Counted from the stretch's first letter, positions 47,652 through 60,610 are shown. The stretch is DNA of 64,000 nt from Siphonodentalium dalli (GCA_032622095.1 CP136068.1:182408796-182472795); one strand, 5' to 3'. Made by a program: numbers and translations. The notes: generated by a model from the letters alone, not told the origin.

Positions 47652-48110
47652 CTGGAATAAAATGTAAAGTGCGTTACTAAGTCGTAAAGTGTGAAATGTC
47701 ATCCCATGGTATATTACATATAATATATACTGTAGTTACCCACAAATAATTAAAATAGGAACACACTTGTAGCTAGAATATATAGATGTATTTTGCGTTT
47801 ATTATCGCATGATGTTAGGAATTTTAAACTATTTAAATATGAAATATAATATGTCGTTTGAAAGTGATCGACATGTAATTTGCCACTCAATTGTAGTAGA
47901 AACATAGTTGTTTGACACCATATATTTTCTCGTGTGTTTAATGACAAAATGGTATGAAGCCGTAAGGATGAGCTCTGGCACATCCCGAAGTTATCTAGTA
48001 TAGTTATATTAAAATTCAACGAAGATAGATAAATGTACAGTGCGAAATCCACTACTTCCCTGTGTCATTATGAAATTAATGATGGGATCGCGCATCCTAG
48101 TGTGTTGCAG

Positions 48111-50342
48111 CATTACACACTTACTAGTACGGGCTCTCATTAACGGGTGTGCCACATGGAAGCGAATATAACATTACACACTTACTAGTACGGGCTCTCA
48201 TTAACGGGTGTGCCACATGGAAGCGAATATAACATTACACACTTACTAGTACGGGCTCTCATTACCGGGTGTGCCACATGGAAGGGAATATAAGCGATCC
48301 CATATTACACACTTACTAGTACGGGCTCTCATTAACGGGTGTGTTGCAGCATTACACACTTACTAGTACGGGCTCTCATTAACGGGTGTGTTGCAGCATT
48401 ACACACTTACTAGTACGGGCTCTCATTAACGGGTGTGTTGCAGCATTACACACTTACTAGTACGGGCTCTCATTAACGGGTGTGTTGCAGCATTACATAC
48501 TTACTAGTACTGGCTCTCATTAACGGGTGTGTTGCAGCATTACACACTTACTAGTACGGGCTCTCATTAACGGGTGTGTTGCAGCATTACACACTTACTA
48601 GTACGGGCTCTCATTAACGGGTGTGTTGCAGCATTACACACTTACTAGTACGGGCTCTCATTAACGGGTGTGTTGCAGCATTACACACTTACTAGTACGG
48701 GCTCTCATTAACGGGTGTGTTGCAGCATTACACACTTACTAGTACGGGCTCTCATTAACGGGTGTGTTGCAGCATTACACACTTACTAGTACGGGCTCTC
48801 ATTAACGGGTGTGTTGCAGCATTACACACTTACTAGTACGGGCTCTCATTAACGGGTGTGTTGCAGCATTACACACTTACTAGTACGGGCTCTCATTAAC
48901 GGGTGTGTTGCAGCATTACACACTTACTAGTACGGGCTCTCATTAACGGGTGTGTTGCAGCATTACACACTTACTAGTACGAGCTCTCATTAACGGGTGT
49001 GTTGCAGCATTACACACTTACTAGTACGGGCTCTCATTAACGGGTGTGTTGCAGCATTACACACTTACTAGTACGGGCTCTCATTAACGGGTGTGTTGCA
49101 GCATTACACACTTACTAGTACGGGCTCTCATTAACGGGTGTGTTGCAGCATTACACACTTACTAGCACGGGCTCTCATTAACGGGTGTGTTGCAGCATTA
49201 CATACTTACTAGTACTGGCTCTCATTAACGGGTGTGTTGCAGCATTACACACTTACTAGTACGGGCTCTCATTAACGGGTGTGTTGCAGCATTACACACT
49301 TACTAGTACGGGCTCTCATTAACGGGTGTGTTGCAGCATTACACACTTACTAGTACGGGCTCTCATTAACGGGTGTGTTGCAGCATTACACACTTACTAG
49401 TACGGGCTCTCATTAACGGGTGTGTTGCAGCATTACACACTTACTAGTACGGGCTCTCATTAACGGGTGTGTTGCAGCATTACACACTTACTAGTACGGG
49501 CTCTCATTAACGGGTGTGTTGCAGCATTACACACTTACTAGTACGGGCTCTCATTAACGGGTGTGTTGCAGCATTACACACTTACTAGTACGGGCTCTCA
49601 TTAACGGGTGTGTTGCAGCATTACACACTTACTAGTACGGGCTCTCATTAACGGGTGTGTTGCAGCATTACACACTTACTAGTACGAGCTCTCATTAACG
49701 GGTGTGTTGCAGCATTACACACTTACTAGTACGGGCTCTCATTAACGGGTGTGCCACATGGAAGCGAATATAACATTACACACTTACTAGTACGGGCTCT
49801 CATTACCGGGTGTGCCACATGGAAGGGAATATAAGCGATCCCATATTACACACTTACTAGTACGGGCTCTCATTAACGGGTGTGTTGCAGCATTACACAC
49901 TTACTAGTACGGGCTCTCATTAACGGGTGTGTTGCAGCATTACACACTTACTAGTACGGGCTCTCATTAACGGGTGTGTTGCAGCATTACACACTTACTA
50001 GTACGGGCTCTCATTAACGGGTGTGTTGCAGCATTACATACTTACTAGTACTGGCTCTCATTAACGGGTGTGTTGCAGCATTACACACTTACTAGTACGG
50101 GCTCTCATTAACGGGTGTGTTGCAGCATTACACACTTACTAGTACGGGCTCTCATTAACGGGTGTGTTGCAGCATTACACACTTACTAGTACGGGCTCTC
50201 ATTAACGGGTGTGTTGCAGCATTACACACTTACTAGTACGGGCTCTCATTAACGGGTGTGTTGCAGCATTACACACTTACTAGTACGGGCTCTCATTAAC
50301 GGGTGTGCCACATGGAAGGGAATATAAGCGATCCCATATTAA
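48111..50342. repeat. Satellite array, 47-bp unit with 61- and 71-bp variants
   Basis: Main unit: CATTACACACTTACTAGTAC, GGGCTCTCATTAACGGGTGTG, TTGCAG (47 bases), about 45 units in all. Variant units replace TTGCAG with CCACATGGAAGCGAATATAA (61 bases) or with an extended form ending AGCGATCCCATA (71 bases). These sit at the left edge, in the middle near 49,713-49,844, and at the right edge. Marker variants reveal block duplications (offsets 705 and 1,541). Units are nearly identical, so the array is young. Confidence 0.95.
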
Positions 50343-51338
50343 TGCAGTCTAGTTTTTATAATTTAATCCAAAAGTAGTTGAAAACACTCTCCAATGTTCA
50401 GAGTATTTCATTACAAATACGTCACGTTAGCTTCTAGAATTCTTAATTACAAATTATATACAAATACTTAAAGATGTGTAATTATTACAAATACAGAATA
50501 TGATTACCACATTCCTGGCTTAGACTAATGAACACTACGGGAACTAACCCGAGACATGCATACCATTATGTTTGGGTATCATATTTCGCCCTAGATATAC
50601 ATACACATCAACCTAAACTGATATTGGAATATCAAGGCTATATTATTATGCTGGTGGCTGAAATTCTCCGTTCTAATGACACCTTGTGAAATTCTAGCCC
50701 ATACCATACCAATACCGAATCAAATGAACAGTTTCCTGGTAAAATTCGGCACTCTATTCTTTTGTCCAAAGTATAATTATTTAATAATCACATGAGTATA
50801 CCTTTCTAAATGACATTAGGATGGATACATGGACCGTCGAATTATACGGCTCAGTTGCCGGTTTATGGTTATTAAATGCAAACAATTATCCCAATTGACA
50901 AAACTAATCTCCCATGCACTTTACAGGTGTCAATGCTTTTATGGCAATACATTTGTTCAAACAAACGAAAATAGGGAAGGATTGAACGATATTCTCACTG
51001 TGACATTTTGATGTATTATACTGTATCAATATGCACAACAGCCTATTCTCCCAAAAATCCGCACAGTATCTGCTTATAAAACACTTGTGTTTATGTAGAT
51101 GATCTGTTTACAGTCGCCTCACTTGATAGACATGAGTTCATTTTAGTCACATTATCAACTAATAATGAGCGATTGTAATCGAGTTACGTGCGAAAAATGA
51201 CACAAATAAGCCAAACCACGACTGTTCATGTGTACGCGTTTTAACATGTGCTTTCACTGTGGCCCGCGCCATCAAACAAAATAACGGCTATGACTCCAGT
51301 ATCTGCTTACTTCCGAATTAAATGATCACATTATGTAC
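50343..51338. other. No gene recognised
   Basis: AT-rich unique-looking sequence with short frames only. Confidence 0.4.
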
Positions 51339-52702
51339 TAGTCCAAGTCTTCTCGTACTAAAACCAGCTAAGATATTGGGATGGAGATGCTGGTATTTAG
51401 TCCGAGATCGTCCCGTATACTCTCTTATGACACGACTTAAGCGTTAGTGACCCGCTCAAATAAAACGACAATTATATGAAATAAAATATCACAATTGCGA
51501 CAATAAACGGATATTTTCCGCAGAAGACATGCTATTTGATCTGAAACCCACATCAGTTATGAACTGAAAGCGGTAATTTAATGCGAAAAGAGACATTTAC
51601 CGCAATGTTTACAATTTTTTTAAAGTATGCGAACTCAGTTGACATCGCGAACTGTGTTCGGCATTTTCCGTTGAAAATATTCCGTAGATTTTGGACTAAC
51701 AACGCAAATTACGATGAATTCTCCATTTTAATCGTAATTATGTGTGTCAATAAATAAAAAATAAATAGATTAATTATACATTGGAGATATAAATGTAATA
51801 CATTAAATAAATTACGGGAATTACAACCATCTCAAAGTTTAAAACAGTGTAAACACAACGAGCATTAGAATAATAATATGCCTTATATGGTGCTACATTT
51901 CACCCACATTTGGTGGACTTCCGCGAAATTAAGACATACACTAAGCGAACAGGGCAATATACTGCTCTTGTCAAGCACACAAACAATAAAATAAATTTGT
52001 ATAAATTTTGAACCTTAAGTTTGAAAAGTCCCACTAAAACGGAAGAACTATATTTCGAAACTGTGTGATTCCGTTCTCCGATTATTTTATCAACACAAAA
52101 GTCAAAATGCACATCACACGCATGGCAAGTCAGACATAAGAGTTCTAATTTGCTCCGATTTTGACAAGTTGCTTGCGAAAATTGTCAACAAAACTACCGC
52201 TCTGATCCTCCATTATGTCATTAAGTTTTTAGTGCGGGAATTGTTCTCAAAGCACATAGGAAACTGGACTTTGGGGCGATCGGTTTCCGCCATTTTGTTC
52301 GGAAAACCCCGCGCTATATATAGAAACGGAAACTAGAATACCCAGAACAAACGGCGGATTATGCCGAAGTTATTCGGACCACTTCGGCTTTCAGTTAAAA
52401 CGTAAACAAACAGAGAAACAAAGCGATGTTTGTGGCAATCAACCGGAATATTCTATGTGTAATTTAACATTAAAGTTAGATTATTATACACCATTATGAC
52501 CATAAGATGTCACCCTTTCCGATGTATATAGCATCACGTATTGATTTGCTAGGTAAATCGAGTAAAATACACCACAAATTCCCGCCACAGACCCTGGGCG
52601 TAAGTCGTGTTATAAGAAGCCTATGCGGGCGGGCTTGGGCTAAATCCAGCATCTCGCCATACCAATATCTTAACTGGTTTTAGTACGAGAAGACTTGGAC
52701 TA
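51339..52702. mobile_element. 1.36-kb non-autonomous DNA transposon with ~110-bp TIRs
   Basis: The left end from TAGTCCAAGTCTTCTCGTAC runs inward through TAAAACCAGCTAAGATATTGG, AGATGCTGG, TTTAGTCC and GACACGACTTA. The right end, read inverted, repeats this order with about 85 percent identity and small gaps. The outermost bases are TAGTCC and GGACTA, compatible with a TA target duplication as in Tc1/mariner-type elements, but longer duplications are not clear. No transposase is encoded inside; the longest internal frame is 70 codons and unrecognised. Confidence 0.8.
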
Positions 52703-52948
52703 ATGATGTACATATTTCACATTATAGGTCGAATATGTGCGTATCTGCGCGATGTTGTGATTGTGCACGAGCATACACACTTTATGTCCAACTGTTACAG
52801 TATATATGCAGCTCAAAAGTATACCAACTGAGTTAATTTGCGTCTTGTGATTAGTTACTTTTTTCCTTCCGTCTATTGACTATTATATCTAACCAATCAT
52901 ATGCGTGTCCTGATCAGCTGAAAATGTGCTGTTGGCAAACACATACTT

Positions 52949-53186
52949 CTAAAGTGATGGAATAATGTCAATACTGCCTGAAAACGGTTTGCATGTGAAC
53001 CAGACACGATGCTCAATTGGTGCGAAAACCGGAATTGTGACAGGCAGTGGGTTTGTATTCGGACAGTCGATTGAGAGTATAATTGACGCGACCCGAATGT
53101 TGATGCGGAACTTGACGGTGGTATGAGTGTTTGAAAACACGGATACTTCCACAATAGGATCAATACACAAGAATAATTCACAATAG
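52949..53186 (-). CDS. Possible exon of unknown gene
   Basis: After an ATTGTCACCACAG acceptor the minus strand gives an open frame of about 78 codons: YCELFLCIDPIVEVSVFSN, FRINIRVASIILSIDCPN, LPVTIPVFAPIEHRVWFTC, KPFSGSIDIIPSL, then TAG. It alternates hydrophobic and polar residues like a beta-rich extracellular domain and has four cysteines. I do not recognise a family. The overlapping second frame (a 112-codon one) is less convincing because it reads across the acceptor. It could also be transposon-derived. Confidence 0.3.
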
Positions 53187-54099
53187 CTGTGGTGACAATA
53201 ACGACAACAACATTAACCCATGACGAGTCAGTCACAAGTACCCGTATACCGATGCATCATGTTCATCATTTTGAGCATCTGCTATTTGTTTTAAATGTCG
53301 CTATCGAACTGGCTGTAAATGTGTAGCATATTCATATCTGGACATACAATACTTTCCACGATGGAGGTTACTAAAGAATATATTCGATTATATTCGACGA
53401 CTAGTAACTAGTAACAACAACATTGTCCACATTATAATTAATTGGTGGATGATCAAGCGAATCCAATTCCACCCAATCAGCGAATCATTGAATCAGGCAC
53501 AAACTGTACTACAAAGCTTTGACATTGGTCACTGAATCAGGTTGTGATCGAAACATGGACACAAATAGCATTGTCGCCAAGTCATCGCCATGTTGTCGCG
53601 TATGCTATTACGGGTGTCTTCATTCTGCAATCAACTCCGAATGTCAAACGTGCATAATTTAAACTGCAGGATAGTTTACCCGTATATCGCTGTTTACCTG
53701 TATATGTTGGACAGAAACCAACCATTTTTCACAAACTCATTCCACTTTCTCAATTGTTTAGCAATTTAATTGTTATACTTTGAATATTATGTTTACCAAG
53801 GGGGCGTTCGGTCGCCGAACTTGTATTGCTATTGCTATAACTCGATGTCTGCATTAGGCAAGTACAATTATCTAAACAGACGACACCAACAAGAAATGAT
53901 GAAGGTGTAACAAAGTTAGGTTTTCATCTTTCGTTTATCAGCGCGTCATTTCATTTCGTTTTTGTTCACCTATCAACCCTTCGCCTCATTCATAACATCA
54001 CCCGTTTGGAAACATTGGTTCGTTATATATCATTATTTTATTCTCGCAAGTAATATTATTTGTCATGTTATTCATTGTAACTGCTAGCACATTCTTTAC

Positions 54100-54140
54100 T
54101 GGTGACGTCACGATCCGGAAGCTTAACTTCCGGTTCGTGA
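54100..54140. repeat. CRE-like palindrome and hairpin
   Basis: GTGACGTCAC is a perfect palindrome containing the CRE core TGACGTCA. It is followed by the hairpin CCGGAAGCTTAACTTCCGG. It immediately precedes the AGGGAACGCA repeats. No downstream gene is recognised, so promoter function is only a possibility. Confidence 0.5.
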
Positions 54141-54168
54141 AATCACTGCGCGATTAGATACGGTTACT

Positions 54169-54335
54169 AGGAACGCACTGCGTGGCTTCCCAGAGTAGGG
54201 AACGCAGTGTGTACCCAGTAAGGGAACGCAGTCTTGTGAGGGAACGCAGTCACGTGACCGTAGGGAACGTACTGCGTGCCCTCTAGGGAACGCAATCCCG
54301 GGTATAGAAGGCTCCCCCCCCCCGTAAGTGAACGC
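54169..54335. repeat. AGGGAACGCAGT motif, seven copies
   Basis: Copies of AGGGAACGCA(G/C)T or close variants start near 54,169, 54,197, 54,222, 54,239, 54,262, 54,284 and 54,323, at irregular spacing of 17-39 bases. The spacers share little, which is unlike a simple tandem repeat. A C-run lies at 54,315-54,323. Confidence 0.7.
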
Positions 54336-56224
54336 AATCTCACATTATTTTGGTCAGACGATACGATAGCAATCTCAAATTTAAGTTCCTTGAACTATTT
54401 TTGCAATACTAAGGTACGCCCGTTATTGAGACAAGTCAGCCCATTGACTACATTTGAGTAGGCGTTCCGTTGGGATTTTCCGATCTATTTTGGATACCAA
54501 GAGTAATGTTATTGTTTATCATGGATACAATCCTATGTATCATGTTTTCGTGTTAGACTACCGTCTTTCACCCAACGTAAACACCCTTTGAGAAGCTTAT
54601 TTTGAATATTGTTAGTAAAACAATACCGTGATGTATTCAACTAATACATGAATACAATTGTTGATAATCAATCGACGTAAATTATGAGAATTAATTGACA
54701 TTAATTCTAATAGACATAGATCAGGACACTCTGTGTATTTCCTATTCCATTTACGGAAACGGTGATTAAGGAGCTAGCAGGCACAAATTGTACTCCATTG
54801 CAAATACATGAAATCAGTACTGCATCATAAATAATAGATGTCAGACTAGTACAGAATAAATGATTGATTTATGATTATTCAATTAATTCATTGATTTAAT
54901 TATACTCACCAATTGAGATAGAACCTTCATTGAGAAGTGGGACTGGGCAACAGGGCATATTTAATTCCTCTCGTTGTCAAGTTAAGCTACTATAGAATAT
55001 CATATAGTCTTTATAGACATTATAAAGTAACCCAGAGGAAGACACCCCCTCACAGGTTACAAACCCATGGTCTCGGATTTAAACCACGGATTTAGCTGTC
55101 AAATTGGGGTTTAGCCGTAGATGCTTACGTAGACAAAGCTTCAACCCTATATGAAGAATCCGGCATATGACTCTATTTCACTTTAACCATGGGACGTTGA
55201 AATTATGTGTGCGGGTTGACAAGTAATCATATGTCATGCCGCAAGAGAAAACTCGAACCTAACATGCTCGTTATGTTCATGACTGGTAGCGTGGATTTAA
55301 AAACATGCGTTTTATAACATTAACGACAATAAATTACGGTGATAACGTTACATCAATGTGATGAGTCGGACCTGGTCAATTCCGAGGCTAATAGGTTCGA
55401 CTCCTCGTGTAAATTATGTCAATTTATCATTATGTTTATCGCACATATTTCACCATTAACATTGTATAGATAATGCGTGACAAAATAGGTAATCCGGTAT
55501 TGAGCCCCAATGTTCTGGTACGTGAATAACCACGTCATGAGTATTTGTGACGTGTTGAACAAGGTTGTCGATGGACCAAAATATTCTTTTGCCAATTTTT
55601 TGCCAAAAGCAATTATTTTTTGCCAAATTTCAAATTGATTTGCCAAATTGAATTGAGATATTAATCAGGAGGCAAGCACCCCCAATTTGTTTTTTGCTAA
55701 ACATTTTTAGTACCATATGCCAACATATCCTTGGTGGTAGAGTTTGGTCCGCTGATTAAAAAAAACGTTGTTGGCAATTTTCTAATCCCATGTTAGAGGT
55801 CAAATGTCAAGGTCATATGTATAGGCGCCTTTCTGTCCTAGCCTGAATTTTTCAACATATAGCATGATATTTTTTTTAGTAAGAGCTATTGAGGAATGAT
55901 GTATTGTACCAATGACCAGTGCGTCATGGTAATCTGAATGCTGATGTGTCTATGTTCTTGTGTGGTTTCCTTAGCAACCGTTGCTATGAAATTGTTTTTC
56001 CATAGCAACCAGCCTCAAACGATCGTATTTGATCCATGTTATGGCATCTAATACTGGAAATATGCGAATAGTTATACTTTGTGATCATCTTGAGTGTGCG
56101 TGCATGAAAATACAAACATTTAGAGCACAACACGGTGAATAATGTGGAGTGTACGGTATGGCCCAACATAGTAGGCCTATGCTGTTACAATATCAAATTG
56201 GCTGCAATTTGGCACTAAATGCCA
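54336..56224. other. No gene recognised
   Basis: AT-rich; includes TTTGCCAAAT-type simple sequence at 55,590-55,650 and a B-box-like 11-mer at 55,395 (see rejected). Confidence 0.4.
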
Positions 56225-56249
56225 ATAGCGGGGGTCACATAGGGGTTGA

Positions 56250-57130
56250 ATCGTGACTTTAGTGACTAAAGCATGAAACTTTAAAGATAAGTTGCTTATT
56301 CATAGGGAAAACTTTTTGGAGGGGGTGCCGGGCGGAGTCCTGTGTCGGGATAAAATCAGGTTTCCATGGCAACGGCATAAAATATTTGGAGAAAAATTGA
56401 AAAAGGCCAAACTTAAGAACCAACAAACCATGTGTTTGAAGAAATTGTGTTAACTTATAGTGCCAATAATGGTTCATCAAGCGGACTCAGTCACTTTGAC
56501 ATATATGGTCAAGGTCAATTGCTAAGGTCAAGGTCATTCGAAAAATGTGATATTTTGGTCTATTTTTTATAGTTGTTTCATATTTCGCTACCCCGGGTGC
56601 GTTATTCATAAAAGCAATCGCTACAAAAAGTAGGCCGCAATCAGTGTTTAATTTGTTATATGATGCATTTAGCATAATACGGTCACTGTCACATGTGACA
56701 GCATTCAGTTGATACACAATCACATTTTAAGTACTTTTTATAGTATTTGTGGCAGTACATAAGTCACGATACATTACCCTTAAGAGACCATCAGACCAAA
56801 ATAAATATGATTTTGTGACTTTAGTAACTAAAGCATGAACCTGCATCATATGTGTTGCTTAGTTTTAGTGGACACTTTTTGGAGCTTGTGCCCAAGTGAG
56901 GGGTCATGTGTCAGTAAGCAATATGGTTTCCATGGCAACAGCATCAAATACAATGTATTTGGAGAAAAGTTGAAAAAGTCCACTGTTGGCAATCCGATTA
57001 GCCTTGTGTTTGAAAACATTATGTGAACTGATAGTACAATTAATGGTCAATCAAACGCATTAGGCCATAGGACATATATGGTCACAGTCAATTGCTAAGG
57101 TCAAGGTCATTGGAAATTTGATATACCTTT
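56250..57130. repeat. Diverged direct duplication, ~300-bp unit, offset ~562
   Basis: 56,252-56,555 and 56,813-57,125 share in order TGACTTTAGT(G/A)ACTAAAGCATGAA, ACTTTTTGGAG, GTTTCCATGGCAAC, ATTTGGAGAAAA.TTGAAAAAG, TGTGTTTGAA, CATATATGGTCA and CAATTGCTAAGGTCAAGGTCA. Divergence is substantial, so it is old. Confidence 0.75.
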
Positions 57131-57799
57131 TATAAACTTTCTCATATTCCACTACCACTAGCGCATGTTCAAATACCCAAGCAAGCCATGGTATGATGGG
57201 ATCTGCTACTAAATGACAATGGGGTATAGCAAAACAGCTGCGACCTCAGGCAGTGTGCAATATTGTGAATATATTGAGTGGCCTATGGCACAATGGATTG
57301 AGGGAATATGATGATTTGAGGCTTAGGATTTAGTGAAAAGGCTGCTGGCGTAATGTGAGGCCGCAGCCGTGGACTATTTATACAAGCTAGTCAATTAATG
57401 ACTGTTGAGTCGCTCACACGAAATTCAATGCAAAGACTGAGAAGACTCTGACTCTGAAGATCGCGACAGTTAGTACATGTCGATATCAATTAAGAACAGG
57501 GACGTCTTTAGAGGGTATCCATTGAGCAGTGGGGTGTCAACCTTGAAACTTTCAATTGCACGGCCGACCCCCGCCCAACATAGTCCACATGAGGTCCCCT
57601 CCAACTGAAACAAACATACTCCCAAGTTTGTAAAATTCCCTTTCTTATCCCCCTTACATTGGAAGTGATGCCTCCAACCTGACATGCCCCCTTCCTTTTT
57701 AATGGCCGACCCCATTCAAACATATTTGATTCCCAACTATTCATGGACCCTACACACCAAAGCGACATTGTTTGACTGGTCGGACCCATTATAAAAAAT

Positions 57800-58420
57800 C
57801 TAACCCAAGGACCTTCCAAACTATATATAGGCTAAAAAGGACTGATGGCTCTTTAAGATTAACCATTGAGGAAAATAGTTATGTCCCAGGCTCCGCCAGT
57901 ATTGGATACCCAATTTTAACCAATAACCCCAAGACCTCCTTACCAAATATAAGCAGAATAGGCCTGATGGTTCTTGAGGTGTTTTATGAATAACTATGGA
58001 GGGAACAAGTTGTGTCCCTGTGTCTACCCTTATTTGACCTGGTGACCCCATTTGAACAAATCTGAATCACTGTCACACAATGACTCTCGATACCAAATAT
58101 AAGCTGAATATAGGTCGATGGTTCTTGATAAGAAGACATTTTAACAATTATTATGGATAGAAAAGGTTTTTTCCTGGCTCCGCCTTTGTTGTATTCCTGT
58201 AACTCAATGACCATCCATACCAAATATAAGCTAGATAGCCCCGATGGTTCTTGAGATGTTTTAATAATTAATATGGACGGAAAAAGCTTGAACCGTTTTT
58301 GACCCGGCGACCCAATTTGAACAAATCAGAAACCCAGTCACCTGGGGACCATCCACAATATATATAACTCAATTCTGATTTGATATTCTTGAGAAGATAT
58401 TGACGGGTGTGTAGTGGCAA
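57800..58420. repeat. Degenerate tandem repeat, ~130-150-bp period
   Basis: ACCAAATATAAGC.GAATAG, GATGGTTCTTGAGA, GTTTTAATAATTA.TATGGA and CTGGCTCCGCC recur about five times (near 57,815, 57,943, 58,092, 58,220, 58,360). Long frames here on both strands are artefacts of the repeat. Confidence 0.65.
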
Positions 58421-59429
58421 CTATTGCTACACTGGATACTTTGTCTCACGTGAGCTAAAAGCCACCACCCTCATCTAGTTTCTCATATGTAACGGCCCGA
58501 TAACAGAGGAATTTATTTTTAATGGCATGACTGTCAGATTCACACTTGAGAGCAAAATTTATATCTCTGAATATACCAATATTTATAATTTAGATTGAAA
58601 CTAGTTAGTTATAATACACCATGCAACATGGCTTTCACACACAGCAGATTTAATTCCAATTATAACTGCAATGCATTGTTTTGTTAACACTGGAGAATCA
58701 TTGACATTGGAATATCATATGATGAAAACTGCTGGTTCTAGGGTGTGAGAAGGGATTTAGTTTTGCAAAGAGTAAAATCCAAGATGGCTGCCGGCAGCCA
58801 TAATTTTGATCGAAAATCGTTCAAATTAGACAGCTCTCATCTACACCCGGTGTACGTGCCAAACCAAGCAGACTGAATGGGAAAGTCATTTTCGCGTATT
58901 ATGATATGGGAATATGTTTGTTTCTCATCGTAAAACATACAACGTATGTATACGTCCACACGAAGCAGGAGTATTTACCCACCCACTGTCAGTTCTCCCA
59001 GATCAAACCATTTAATAATTGTTTGATTTTTTCTCACTCAAATTGTCGAGAACATCCATCCACTAGTATAGTTCCTGGGCTTCCAGGAAAAACAAATGCC
59101 GGTATATAGCTGAATCTGTCAATGAAGCATAGGGTTGAACAGAATTTAAAAAATCAGTGTCATTACGCCCCCGGTGTATTATATCCTACAGTTTCTTGGT
59201 AAGCTATATGCGCATGTGGGTTTTATTTATAGAATTGGGCTTTTTGGGACGGATTTAAATTCGAACAGCGACCCAGAGGCCGAGTCCGGTAAAAGGTGTA
59301 GTTGGGAATTTCAATTTCGTTTATTGTCGTTTACATTATTAGTTCATGCATCGGGCGTCTCTCGAGACATGCTTGATTGACCCATGGTCTGTTATTCGGA
59401 TGCCAAGAAGTGCAAGGCGATTAATTCTA

Positions 59430-59745
59430 ACGTGAATTCGTGCGTTAACCATTGGCGCGCTGCGCGTTATTTGTTTCTATTGTTTTTTAACATGTTTTGT
59501 TGCATTGTTATTTGAACATCCTTCGTTTATTTTTACGTGACATAAATCGGAATGTAATCTACTATTATACTGCACGGGGATTTGACGACTGTATAAGAAA
59601 TTTAATTCGAACATGAATCCTACGAGGTGTTTGTTTATATCGGTGTTTAACATGTTATTTAATATCGTTTAGTGAACTTTTTCATTTAGTTGTACGTGAC
59701 AAATATCGGCATATTATATTCTAAATGAATTGGGATGGTAATTAT
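59430..59745. repeat. Two diverged ~165-bp direct copies
   Basis: TTTAACATGTT.TTT, TTCGTTTATTTTTACGTGACA (or TTCATTTAGTTGTACGTGACA), ATCGG.AT.T.AT.CTA recur about 165 bases apart. Confidence 0.55.
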
Positions 59746-59789
59746 TAAATATTGCATCTTTTCTGATAGAACAGCTATTCCACCAAAAT

Positions 59790-60610
59790 TTATGGTGATA
59801 TCGATAGCATATCCCTGTCGAAAGGTCTATACTTAAATTAGGGATTGGGTGTCCCCTGAGACAGTGAACATTAGCCTTTTTCGTTTGCCACCTTCTTTTT
59901 GAAAAGTTCAATAGGACTTCGCGAACAACCCAATCTATACAAAAGTGTATTGCCTTATATAATACATTTTCCCCACACCACGCATCAGCTAATATGGAAA
60001 GCATATAATTTCAGTTCGTGACGTGTTTAAGACTTCAAATGGGATAGTGGGGTCCTCAAAACAGAACATTCTCCTTTCGTATTTGCCAGCCACTTTTTGT
60101 ACAAATGCGCCAGGATTTCGGGGGAACAACCCACCCATACCAATTGTATGTTTCCCAATAGCATTACCTTTCATTCACACAGCCAGCTAATTTGAGAATA
60201 TATAACTTCAGTTTATGGTGCGTCCGAAATATTAAATGGGTTAGAATGTCCTCCAATAACAGTGAGAATTCGCCTTTCTCGTTCACCAGCCGCATTTTGT
60301 GAAGTATCCCAGACATTCGGAGCATCCTTTCAGTTCGTAGTGTTCAAATGGGATAGGAGCCTCAAAACAAAGAAACATCACATTTCGTATTTTCCAGCTG
60401 CCTTTTGTAAAGTGCCCTAGTTTTCTTGAACCACCCATACCAATTCTATAATCCATGACAACACTATCTTTCGTTCACTCATTTAATATTGGGAGCATAT
60501 ACCTTTCAGTTTGTATTTAAGACTTTAAATGGGGTAGGCGGCCGTAAAAAAAAACAAAGGAAATTCAACTTTCTTATTTGCCAGCCGCCCTTTTTAAACT
60601 GCCCTATATG
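59790..60610. repeat. Degenerate tandem repeat, ~150-190-bp period
   Basis: About five units with TTCAGTT.GT, TTTAAGACTT(C/T)AAATGGG, TCCTCAAAACA, TTCGTATTTGCCAGCCGCC, CCACCCATACCAATT and TTTCATTCAC. Minus-strand frames through two units (59,714-60,174) are repeat-derived. Confidence 0.6.

Noticed and set aside
48111-50342. CRISPR-like repeat/spacer pattern
   Set aside because: The 61- and 71-bp variants could suggest spacers, but the extra 14-24 bases are the same in each variant unit and are not unique spacers.
52897-53235. 112-residue minus-strand frame
   Set aside because: Overlaps the better exon candidate in another frame and reads through the splice acceptor.
55395-55405. GGTTCGACTCC, matching the Pol III B box
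   Set aside because: No convincing A box or cloverleaf around it; could be a worn tRNA-derived SINE but not supported.
57470-58223. Overlapping long frames on both strands
   Set aside because: They coincide with the degenerate 130-150-bp repeat and its left flank and have no domain.
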